Under the pieces are notes generated by a model, which was not told the origin of the DNA, searched no databases, and saw only the letters and a program-made list of their open reading frames with translations. Source: Pseudomonadales bacterium (lineage in GTDB: Bacteria; Pseudomonadota; Gammaproteobacteria; Pseudomonadales; DC-out160). Taken from it: DNA of 64,000 nt. Within the stretch, counting starts at the first letter, position 1. Each line of letters opens with the position of its first letter. Positions 35,162-43,028 of the stretch are shown here, piece by piece. The position numbers and the translations under genes are program-made. The stretch spans positions 1 to 64,000 of the forward strand of contig JAHRWA010000035.1 in NCBI GenBank assembly GCA_019090455.1. The letters are read 5' to 3'.

Positions 35162-36832
35162 CTTCCGACCATAAAGCTCGCCATATTACTGACAGCAAAT
35201 TCCTCCTCTGGCAGAGGAGAACTAACTCTTTACGACCTGACGACGGGAACCCTAGAATTATCAGTAGCGCTGGCAAAAGCAGGCTCAGATATCGTCATCG
35301 GAAACGTGGACACAGACCCTGCACTTGAAATCATCACGGGTAGTGGCTACGTATTCGACGGCATCAGCGGAAACAATGAATGGTATTTCAGCCCTGAATT
35401 TGGACGCACCTTAGCGGTAGGTGATTTTGATGGTAATGGCGTTGATGAAATAATTGGGGGCACACGCTTGAGCAACCCAGTTATCTACAGCGCCATCTTA
35501 AAATCTGAATTATGGCAAATCAATAATACGGATGTTTGCACCATAAACACCGCTAATATCGATGAGGACCCACAGGACGAGATCCTGATCGGCAACTGCC
35601 AAAATCGAGAGATTCACATCTACGATGGCAGCACTGGCAGCGCCACGGAGCAATACACGTTTAGCACAATACAACACTCATCGATTAGCCTAACCACTGG
35701 CGATGTTGACTCCGACAGTGATCTTGAATTAATTTGGGCAAGCGGCATCGGCTCCTCAGGTGAAGATATACTCGCTGTCGCTGAACTCGGAGATGAGCCA
35801 GCTATAGCGTGGTACAACCAAGACCCAGCACAATTAGACAGCTTCGTTGCAGCCGGTTGGGCATCATCATCTTCCCTCGAAGACCAAGCAATCTTTATCG
35901 TACCCGAAACCGATAGCGACTATGGCGGTCAGCGTATTGTACAAATGAACGAACTGGAAGATATTCGTGTTAGCGAAGAAATCAATCATAGTTGGGAGCT
36001 GGCCGATCAGGGGGTCATCACTGACTACAATAATGACGGAGTACAAGAGCTTTTTTTAAGTACAGCGTACCTATACGATAGCGCCTTTATTGTGCTTGAT
36101 CTTGATTCTTATGATGTGATTTGGGGAGATAAAAAAGCAGGGGATGATGAAGACAACATTACAACTGTCATCGCCGGCGATGTAAATGGTGACGGCTTTT
36201 CTGATTCAGTTATTGTCAACAGCGATCGTATTCAGGCAATCGACATTCAAAATCAAGTTTCTCTTTGGCTCAGCACTCGATTTAGTGGGATAATTCATGA
36301 TGTCGCCATCCACGATCTAGACAATGATGACACGGTTGAATTTATAGTAGCAACCGAAGAGGGTCTAACTACCTGGAAAAAGAGTCGTCGCAGTTACACA
36401 CGCACAGCATCCGTGACACAAAACTGTAACCGGATCGAAGTTGGAGAACTGATAGATGGGAAAACAAATATTATTTGCATCGACGCTGGAGGCTATACTA
36501 GAGATCAATCTCACATTATTATTTTCAATAACCAGCTCATTGAAGAAAATAGAAATTCAGTTGACGACATCATCACCGATTTTATTTTTGAAGATACATC
36601 AGCGTCCAAAAAGAACCTGATAATTGCACTCCATCACAACCCCAGATACAACTATCAAGCGAACCGAACTTCTACAATACAGAGCATTGACCCCTTCACA
36701 GGTAAAACAATTTGGGTTAGCCCGAAACTGTTAGGTAACGTCCCTCGCCATAGCCTATATTATGCACCAACCAGCAACGGAAAGAAGAGACTAACCTTTG
36801 CGACTAATGACGCAATGTATATGACGAGATAG
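35162..36832 (+). pseudogene. VCBS/FG-GAP repeat protein, 5'-truncated
   Basis: Open frame of 557 codons with repeated FG-GAP/VCBS-like calcium-binding blades: GDFDGNGVDEIIGG, NIDEDPQDEILIGN, GDVDSDSDLELIWASG and GDVNGDGFSDSVIVN. It ends in LTFATNDAMYMTR. The protein-like frame extends upstream of the first possible start (GTG 35306) to a TAG at 35159-35161 and encodes ANSSSGRGELTLYD, typical for the family. No ATG, GTG or TTG opens the extra part and no signal peptide remains, although such proteins are normally exported. I read it as having lost its 5' end. A functional start at 35306 is possible but unlikely. Confidence 0.65.
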
Positions 36833-36847
36833 GCAAATACGTTAATT

Positions 36848-37146
36848 GTGGAATCGAGTCGTTTCTTGTAATGGCGCTCGACCCACTTTCGCTGAATTCG
36901 CTAAGTCCTCGGTATATTCATACCCAAAGAAGAGCATCTGTGCAGTTTTTCTACCGCCTGACCACTAACCACGTGGTCTTGCCAAGGCTGTGCATTACAG
37001 TTGTAGGGGCATGCTGTGCTAACGTAAATATTTTATTAAGAAAATAGCCATGCGGATGCTGAGTTGAGACTAGATGGGATCGTTACGCCCACTCTCAGAA
37101 ATAGGATGAATGACTCCCTTCAAGACCAAATATGAAAAAAATAGAT
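36848..37146. pseudogene. Collapsed duplicate of the nitroreductase/ferritin-like locus
   Basis: Three segments here match, in order and orientation, pieces of the locus at 38.9-40.4 kb. 36848-36931 resembles 38892-38977 (3' end of the nitroreductase). 36942-37044 resembles 39372-39477 (internal nitroreductase). 37055-37146 resembles 40345-40437 (internal part of the ferritin-like gene). The parts between, about 0.4 kb and 0.9 kb, have been deleted, and stop codons and indels break every frame. The copy is decayed and not expressed. Confidence 0.85.
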
Positions 37147-37341
37147 GCGGGATATTTACGACAATAATGATAATAGTGAAGTACCTCATCCCTGACGCCA
37201 TTAAGCTAAAATGCAGACAAATGTCAGAATTTTGTTCTGCGAGCAGCATAATGGCAATGGAAGATTAACTGACAAATCACAGGGATTGAATATCTACTTA
37301 TTGATGGGGGAATGAATTTTATAGCCTTTCCACTAACACGA

Positions 37342-37698
37342 TCATCCAGTGGAATTTGAGTTTATTCTCAAATCCCGACTTGAAAAAGCAGCTTTCCGTA
37401 GTAACCAAGATGAACTTGCCCAAAAAAACAGATTAAAACCTAACATGATCAATCCAGGCGGGGAAAAATCAAGAGTGAGAAGGTGGCTGAATGAAAATAT
37501 GCCGATTCCGCACACTCCATAAAAAGGGTTCAACGAACCCTTTCGAGAGAATAAAGTTGCTATCAGGCTCACTACAACAGCAAATGCCACTATGTAACTG
37601 GTCGCTTGCCCCTGATCAAGCCCAAAAACTCTGACTACACCCATTGTAGTAAAAACGAAGAAAAGTATTGTTGAGACATAACTGAGGCTATATAGCAT
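37342..37698 (-). CDS. Small polytopic membrane protein, unknown
   Basis: Membrane protein of 118 residues with about four hydrophobic segments (LSYVSTILFFVFTTMGVV, TSYIVAFAVVVSLIATLF, FYGVCGIGIFSFSHLLTL, PPGLIMLGFNLFFWASSSWL). Its C-terminus is charged and soluble. No family recognised. It lies between the collapsed duplicate and an orphan gene, in a decayed region. Confidence 0.55.
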   Translation of the reverse strand: MLYSLSYVSTILFFVFTTMGVVRVFGLDQGQATSYIVAFAVVVSLIATLFSRKGSLNPFYGVCGIGIFSFSHLLTLDFSPPGLIMLGFNLFFWASSSWLLRKAAFSSRDLRINSNSTG

Positions 37699-37796
37699 TT
37701 TGAATCACTGTTCGTTAAGTGAATTGATGCGGATACTATTCAGGAAAAATCGATTCATATTTAAAGACTTTTACCTTTCTATGAATTTAAACATTT

Positions 37797-38621
37797 CTAG
37801 CTTTCTAATTTAACTAAATAGAAAGTAATGCTCTTAATATTTCCATCAAAAGCACTCGAAAAGAAGGAAAGTCCTGCTGCGAAAGAATCCCTTAAGGTTT
37901 TGACCATTCCCTGTGTGACAACGTTCTTAGGAAGTCTTTTAGTTTGGGAACTAACACCCAGTGCCTGTTTTAATTCCTTCGCAGTAGCGCCAGGTCTATT
38001 CACTTTTAGAGTAGCCTTAGCAAGCTGCTTGCGCCCCGCCCTATTTACAGCGCCAGTTGTTGCCGAACGAATACTCACTCCAGCCTGCTTTAATATTTTC
38101 ATCACTTTGACCGTAGCAGCCACAGACGCTCCCACACCCAGCAGAGACACACCGTCAATGATAGTCATACTAGTTTGGTATGCAGTTGAATTGTCCCATA
38201 CCTCGTTGATTTCTGGATTGGTCAAAGAGTTTATTGTTCTGATTGCAGAAACAGCACATGCCGTACCCGTCGCAATAGTGGCCGAATAAGAGACTGCTGT
38301 TAGAGCAAGGCTGGTTCCACCAGTGAAGGGAGATGCTGCGCCGGACCCAAAAGTAACGACACCAGCAACAACTGCAGCAGTACAATTTATCCCAGCCAAA
38401 CCTAATTCATCCCACATATTCGTATAGTCAATACTACTTTCTTTTTCTTCGTTTACCTGTACAACAACAACGATATAATTGGTATCTGAAAAACAGGCAC
38501 TCGGCTCCCTAATGATTTGAGATACACCATTCACATCGACAACAACCCCCATACTGGGAAAAACAGCCTTATTAACCGATGATAGGATAGTACTTTTTGC
38601 CGAGGCTGGAAGTGTTGCCAT
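37797..38621 (-). CDS. Unknown protein with Gly/Ala hydrophobic core
   Basis: Protein of 274 residues. Its N-terminal region has a possible small domain (VVDVNGVSQIIREPSACFSDTNYIVVVVQV). The middle is hydrophobic and Gly/Ala/Thr-rich (GINCTAAVVAGVVTFGSG, FTGGTSLALTAVSYSATIATGT), which could be membrane-inserting. A basic segment follows, with a helix-turn-helix-like LKQALGVSSQ. No signal peptide. Such layouts occur in pore-forming toxins and phage- or secretion-associated proteins, but I cannot name one. TAGGG lies 8 nt before ATG 38621. Confidence 0.55.
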   Translation of the reverse strand: MATLPASAKSTILSSVNKAVFPSMGVVVDVNGVSQIIREPSACFSDTNYIVVVVQVNEEKESSIDYTNMWDELGLAGINCTAAVVAGVVTFGSGAASPFTGGTSLALTAVSYSATIATGTACAVSAIRTINSLTNPEINEVWDNSTAYQTSMTIIDGVSLLGVGASVAATVKVMKILKQAGVSIRSATTGAVNRAGRKQLAKATLKVNRPGATAKELKQALGVSSQTKRLPKNVVTQGMVKTLRDSFAAGLSFFSSAFDGNIKSITFYLVKLES

Positions 38622-38712
38622 GATGAACCCTATGGTAAAAAATTATTTAGCCGTTATTTTGTGGCGATAAACTAGCAAGACTTTTGATGAGAGTCTGTAA
38701 AATACTTCACAT

Positions 38713-38835
38713 TCAATCTAGATCATAAAATACAACCAAAGTTTCAGGTACGGCCTGAGATACATTTACAGTAGCCCAGGAAAACCCCACTAATATCATC
38801 TTCAAAGCTCTCGCAGGATAGGTTCGATTAGCCAT
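38713..38835 (-). pseudogene. Signal-peptide stub, truncated exported protein
   Basis: A 40-codon frame (ATG at 38835) encodes a classic signal peptide (RALKMILVGFSWATVNVSQA) followed by VPETLVVFYDLD and then a stop. The mature part is too short to be a protein, so this looks like the start of a lost periplasmic protein, perhaps a solute-binding one. It lies just upstream of an orphan gene on the same strand. Confidence 0.35.
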
Positions 38836-38886
38836 ATAACTGGTTTTCCCTGTAAAAGCTAAATATCCCTGAAACCAAAGATAGCC

Positions 38887-39561
38887 TTACCTGTGAAATC
38901 GCGTCGTTTCTTCCAACGGAGCTCGACCCACTCTTGCCGAGTTCGCTAAATCATCCGTATCTTCATACCCAAAGGAAAGCCCAAATAATAATTTATTACT
39001 CGGATCAATATCGAGTTCCTCTCTAATGATATCTGCAAAAAAACTTAACGATGTCTGCGGACAACTCGCCAAACCGAATGCCTCCAACGTCAGCATTAAA
39101 GACTGAGCGTACATCCCTAAATCAGCAGCTTCACGAATACCAAATGAGTCAGGTAGAAAAAGGAAGGCTACGTGTGGAGCCCCAAAGAAAGAATAGTTCT
39201 TCATAAACCATTTAGTGCGTTCGGCTTTCTGTTCTCTTGTTATATTCAGAGCGGTATATAACACGCTGGCCGAGTCATTTTGACGTTCTTTATAAACGCC
39301 GTTATATTTACCGTCAAAGGGGAAATCAACACTCATTTTTCCTTTACTCATTGCTTCAGGCAAGCTAGCACGCAGTTTCTCTACAGCCTCACCACTAACA
39401 ACATGGACTTGCCAAGGTTGGGTATTACAGTTGGAAGGTGCATGCTGAGCCAAGGTAAATATTTTTTTAAGAAAATTCGGTTCCACTGTTTTGTCAGTAA
39501 ACGCGCGCACTGATTTGCGGCTGGTAATGATGGATTCAAAGGTCTCTATTGTATCTGTCAT
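38887..39561 (-). CDS. Nitroreductase family protein
   Basis: FMN-dependent nitroreductase-like protein of 224 residues. It has ESIITSRKSVRAFTDKTV at the N-terminus, QHAPSNCNTQPWQVHVVSG, LMLTLEAFGLASCPQTSLSFF and KLLFGLSFGYED. Members reduce nitro groups, quinones or enones, usually as homodimers. I begin at the ATG at 39561 (MTDTIETF); the frame stays open to 39666, but that part has no family match. It is divergent from a ferritin-like gene, and a decayed copy of this region lies 2 kb upstream. Confidence 0.85.
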   Translation of the reverse strand: MTDTIETFESIITSRKSVRAFTDKTVEPNFLKKIFTLAQHAPSNCNTQPWQVHVVSGEAVEKLRASLPEAMSKGKMSVDFPFDGKYNGVYKERQNDSASVLYTALNITREQKAERTKWFMKNYSFFGAPHVAFLFLPDSFGIREAADLGMYAQSLMLTLEAFGLASCPQTSLSFFADIIREELDIDPSNKLLFGLSFGYEDTDDLANSARVGRAPLEETTRFHR

Positions 39562-39930
39562 AGTGTCAACTCGATGGTTAATTAAAATAGCTAGATAGAA
39601 AAATATGGCTGTATAAGGGCAAATATTGAGGAATTCAGAGTAACGAAATATATCAGTATTTACCATAAATCGCTTTCATTTCAATACGACATAAGGCTTA
39701 AAAAGAACACGTTTAGTTTAAGTCAGCTATTGGTCATACAGGCGTTTTATCCATAACAAGGCTCAACGATAAAACCGATCTGAAACCTATATGCTATATT
39801 AATAACTTATTGATTAGTTTCAGGTACCGATACCTAGCTACAGGATTCGCGTACCCGAATGCCAGAACAACGCCAAACCTAACTTTGACGAATCCATTTT
39901 TTAATTCAGATTATGAGGCGCTAGAAAATC

Positions 39931-40851
39931 ATGAATATTCAAAATATATTGGACTCGTCAATTCGTCAAAAATGGTCTGTCTCCGATTTCGATTGGGATA
40001 GCCCAGTAGAAATGGACGACGTCAGCTTAAAGCAACAAAAGAACCTAGGACGTGTATTACTGTTTATATCCGGCATTGAAAGAGTAGGAGCGGAGTTCTT
40101 TAGAATTCATGCCGATTACGTCGACGATCCTGTGGCCAGTCAGTTATTTAATGTCTTCGCTGAAGATGAAGAACGACATGCAGATGCTGAATTGGAAATG
40201 GCCAAACGTCTTGGCGTTAAGTGGATGGACCTTCCGTGGATAACGCGATTAACTTTTAAAGTCATCCAAAGAGACTTAAATAACATTCGTAACAGTAAGT
40301 ACGGCTCTAGCGTCCACCGATTAGGCAGCACTATGATTTTATTCGCTGAGCTAGGATTAGATGGGATCGTTATGCCCACACTCAGAAATGGAATGAATGA
40401 GCCACTTCAAGACCAAGTATGGAAAAGAATAGATCAAGATGAACGACGTCATATCGCAATGGATTATTGGCTTATTGAAAATCGCTACGAAAGAAATGTC
40501 GCTCATATAATTCAAAATGCGGGGAACTCACGCAAACTCCCTTCAATAAAAAACCTAAGGATTCCGTTTTCACTCCTAAGTTCGGTCGTGACTCCCATCA
40601 TAGTGATACCTGGCTTCCTCATGGTAGGAGGTCCCGCAGCAACGATGCCTGTACAGGCCAAGTTCTTCAAGAACTATTGGGAGCTGGTCAAAAACGTTCC
40701 AAAAAGAGCGCCTCACGCCCCGCAAGTTGCATCCTATAGTGCACCGACTGCTTTTATAAAAAACATTTCTCGATTCATCCAAAAGAGCACTTTAATTAAC
40801 TTCGCGTGGAAGCGCATATCATCAACTAACAATATGACACACAGTTACTGA
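39931..40851 (+). CDS. Ferritin-like diiron protein
   Basis: Protein of 306 residues with a ferritin-like four-helix domain at about residues 40-200. Candidate diiron ligands appear in pairs: an early Glu in SGIERVGAEFFRIH, the Glu-x2-His motif EDEERHAD, a Glu in LFAELGLDG, and the second Glu-x2-His motif DQDERRHIAM. A hydrophobic segment (VVTPIIVIPGFLMVGG) lies C-terminal and may associate with the membrane. The arrangement suits a diiron oxidase or hydroxylase or a metal-storage role; I cannot tell which. It is divergent from the nitroreductase, and both were duplicated together. Confidence 0.7.
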   Translation: MNIQNILDSSIRQKWSVSDFDWDSPVEMDDVSLKQQKNLGRVLLFISGIERVGAEFFRIHADYVDDPVASQLFNVFAEDEERHADAELEMAKRLGVKWMDLPWITRLTFKVIQRDLNNIRNSKYGSSVHRLGSTMILFAELGLDGIVMPTLRNGMNEPLQDQVWKRIDQDERRHIAMDYWLIENRYERNVAHIIQNAGNSRKLPSIKNLRIPFSLLSSVVTPIIVIPGFLMVGGPAATMPVQAKFFKNYWELVKNVPKRAPHAPQVASYSAPTAFIKNISRFIQKSTLINFAWKRISSTNNMTHSY

Positions 40852-41180
40852 AATTCGATAATGAATGACAGCTGCAATCAAAAGCGCTACAAACTCACTC
40901 TTAGAAAGTTTCTGTCACTCACCATCTCTATTAATGGTATTTTTTTGGAGGTCGTGTGAACAACGAAGGCTTTTTTTGACTCTGTAATTTCTAAAACTCT
41001 TTTCTCTCTATTACTAATTTCAATCTATTCCTATTTCCTATCTAGAACTGCACCGTATCTACATTCACTTAACTATACAGTTTAAACCATTACATTAAGT
41101 GTTCTCAAATTTGTCACAGCTAGCAAGAACTTGTTAGCATTAGATTCGACAACACAACCCAATAGTAAGGAGAAACTAAA
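40852..41180. other. Intergenic region upstream of the tyrosinase pair
   Basis: About 330 nt, AT-rich, presumably holding the promoter of the 71-residue protein/tyrosinase operon. No inverted repeat or RNA is obvious. Confidence 0.4.
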
Positions 41181-41396
41181 ATGGCATCAGTTAAGGAAGA
41201 CTATGAAGGATGCGCCATTGAGATAGAAGTTGAAAACACCCTAACGCTTAATGGCAAGAAAATCGAATTCACTCACGACAATACCAACCAAACATGGCAC
41301 TCCGACTATCTGCCCTACTCACAATACAACTCGCTAATAGAATTGGCCCGCGCGATTGTCCATGAGTCAGGTGAATTTACTAAAGCACAAAACTAA
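41181..41396 (+). CDS. 71-residue protein upstream of tyrosinase, unknown
   Basis: Small acidic soluble protein with a very good ribosome site (AAGGAG 9 nt before the ATG). The N-terminal half is beta-like (GCAIEIEVENTLTLNGKKIEF) and the C-terminal half has a helix (SLIELARAIVHESGEF). It carries three histidines and one cysteine. There is no signal peptide. It lies 17 nt before the tyrosinase gene and is surely cotranscribed. It could be a copper chaperone, a caddie-like helper as MelC1 is for Streptomyces tyrosinase, or a cofactor protein; the sequence does not resemble MelC1. Function unknown. Confidence 0.7.
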   Translation: MASVKEDYEGCAIEIEVENTLTLNGKKIEFTHDNTNQTWHSDYLPYSQYNSLIELARAIVHESGEFTKAQN

Positions 41397-41413
41397 CCAA
41401 ACGGAATTGAATC

Positions 41414-42880
41414 ATGGCTATTAGAAAGGATGCAAATACCCTCACCTCCTCTGAGCGAGCTGAATTTGTTGCTGCTGTGTTGGAGATTAAAAGACTCGGA
41501 ATCTACGACCAATTTGTCTTACGTCACGCCCGTGCCAATATGACGGCGATCCATCGCTGTCCGGCATTTTTACCATGGCATCGACGTTTCATTTATGATT
41601 TTGAAATTGAACTACAACGTGCCTCAGGTAACCCAAATCTCGGATTACCCTATTGGAACTGGCCAGATGGTGGTGAAACCGCCTCTTTATGGGATGATGA
41701 TCTATTAGGGGGTAACGGGGATACCAATGGAGTGGTTCGTACGGGTCCGTTTAGATCAGGCCGATGGACAATAGTCAATCGTAACGGTCAAGCAAATGGC
41801 GCACTGAGAAGAGAGATGAGACAAAATGCTTCATCGCTTCCTACTATCTCAGAGATTACGGGAGTTGTCGCTCAAACACCCTATGACACCGCACCCTGGG
41901 ATGCCTCTGCGTCTGGTTTTCGCAATCAGCTAGAAGGATTTATCGGCGCAAATCTTCACAATAGAGGTCACATGTGGGTTGGTGGTTCAATGCTCCCTAT
42001 GACGTCGCCTAATGATCCTGTGTTTTTTATGCATCACTGTATGGTTGATAAAATATGGCATGACTGGCAAGTGGCTCACCCATCTCAAGGTTATCAACCA
42101 ACAGGAAATGCTCCTTTTGGACAAAACTTAACAGATCCGATGGACAGCACCCCTACTCCAAATAACCGACCAATTGATGTATTGGATAGCAGTTCCCTTG
42201 GCATTGAATATCAGCAATCTGGTGAGATTATCGTACCTCCCATAGCAACGCCCCAGTTACTCCCGCTGGACGAAAGCTTTATCAATGCGAGCATCAATAT
42301 TCCAGGTGAAGTGATTCGGTTTCAAATCGATGCACCCGAGTTCGCCAGCTACCGGCTAGAAACCAGCGGTAATTCTGATACGGTCATGTCCTTGTTTGGA
42401 CCCAACGATGCTAGAGCTCTAGTCACAGTCAATGATGATGGAGGGGAAAACCTAAACTCTAGAATAGTACAATCACTTTCCGCTGGGTCTTATATCCTGG
42501 AAATACGACTGTACAATCCCAATTCATTGGGCAGCTTTTCCATCTCAGGTCAACCTATCGGTACGAGTGCGATCCCAACATTAGCGGTCAACGGGGTTCA
42601 AACGAATGCCGCAATTTCTTTCTCTAATGAAAGTGACTTGTATCGATTTACCGTAACCAATCCGGGGGCACATAACATCGAGACAGAGGGACAAACAGAT
42701 ACCTTCATTTCTCTGTATGGTCCCAACAGTCAAACTGCGCTACTAGACAACGATGACGATAGCGGGAGTGGCTTAAATTCAAGGTTACGTTGGAACCTTC
42801 CTAACGGAGAATATTTTGTTAGAGTTCGACATTATTCCCCTGTTAGTACGGGTTCCTATAGTATCCGGGTTAATCGCTGA
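41414..42880 (+). CDS. Tyrosinase fused to two PPC-like domains
   Basis: Type-3 copper oxidase of 488 residues. Tyrosinase domain about 1-250: CuA ligands are H38, H47 and H56 (LRHAR, AIHRCPAFLPWHRRF); CuB ligands lie in LHNRGHMWVGG and FFMHHCMVDKIWHDW. It would oxidise phenols to catechols or quinones. From about residue 285 two beta-sandwich units follow, each with DTxxSLFGPN..., a DDGG or DDDSGS turn and LNSR (pre-peptidase C-terminal, PPC, type), normally found in secreted enzymes. There is no signal peptide, so export would need another route or helper. It is the second gene after a 71-residue protein. The stop lies in a tandem repeat. Confidence 0.9.
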   Translation: MAIRKDANTLTSSERAEFVAAVLEIKRLGIYDQFVLRHARANMTAIHRCPAFLPWHRRFIYDFEIELQRASGNPNLGLPYWNWPDGGETASLWDDDLLGGNGDTNGVVRTGPFRSGRWTIVNRNGQANGALRREMRQNASSLPTISEITGVVAQTPYDTAPWDASASGFRNQLEGFIGANLHNRGHMWVGGSMLPMTSPNDPVFFMHHCMVDKIWHDWQVAHPSQGYQPTGNAPFGQNLTDPMDSTPTPNNRPIDVLDSSSLGIEYQQSGEIIVPPIATPQLLPLDESFINASINIPGEVIRFQIDAPEFASYRLETSGNSDTVMSLFGPNDARALVTVNDDGGENLNSRIVQSLSAGSYILEIRLYNPNSLGSFSISGQPIGTSAIPTLAVNGVQTNAAISFSNESDLYRFTVTNPGAHNIETEGQTDTFISLYGPNSQTALLDNDDDSGSGLNSRLRWNLPNGEYFVRVRHYSPVSTGSYSIRVNR

Positions 42881-42897
42881 GAGTATCCGGTTAATCG
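42860..42897 (+). repeat. Tandem repeat over the tyrosinase stop codon
   Basis: The first unit at 42860-42881 (22 nt, AGTATCCGGG...GCTGAG) contains the stop TGA, and a shorter second unit, AGTATCCGGTTAATCG, follows at 42882-42897. A third partial TATCCGAG comes after. Confidence 0.75.
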
Positions 42898-42917
42898 TAT
42901 CCGAGAACCCCTGACGT

Positions 42918-42961
42918 AAAAAAGTAAACCCTGTGTTACTCGTATCTAAGGCAGGGTTTAC
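42918..42961 (-). terminator. Rho-independent terminator of the minus-strand gene
   Basis: GTAAACCCTG (42924-42933) pairs with CAGGGTTTAC (42952-42961). On the minus strand it is followed by six U (A run 42918-42923). It lies between the convergent tyrosinase and PLC-like genes. Confidence 0.7.
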
Positions 42962-42971
42962 CTAGAAAAAA

Positions 42972-43007
42972 AAGTCTATACAGTTAATAAAGTCTATACC
43001 GTTAATA
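42972..43007 (-). repeat. 18-nt tandem repeat after the PLC-like gene
   Basis: Two adjacent units at 42972-42989 and 42990-43007, AAGTCTATACAGTTAATA and AAGTCTATACCGTTAATA, differ at a single base. They lie about 22 nt downstream of the minus-strand stop (43029). Confidence 0.85.
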
Positions 43008-43028
43008 AAAAAGAAGAGTCATCATTCC

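Noticed and set aside
38887-39666. Longer nitroreductase start at 39666
   Set aside because: The extra 35 residues are hydrophobic and unrelated to the family; the ATG at 39561 gives the usual N-terminus.
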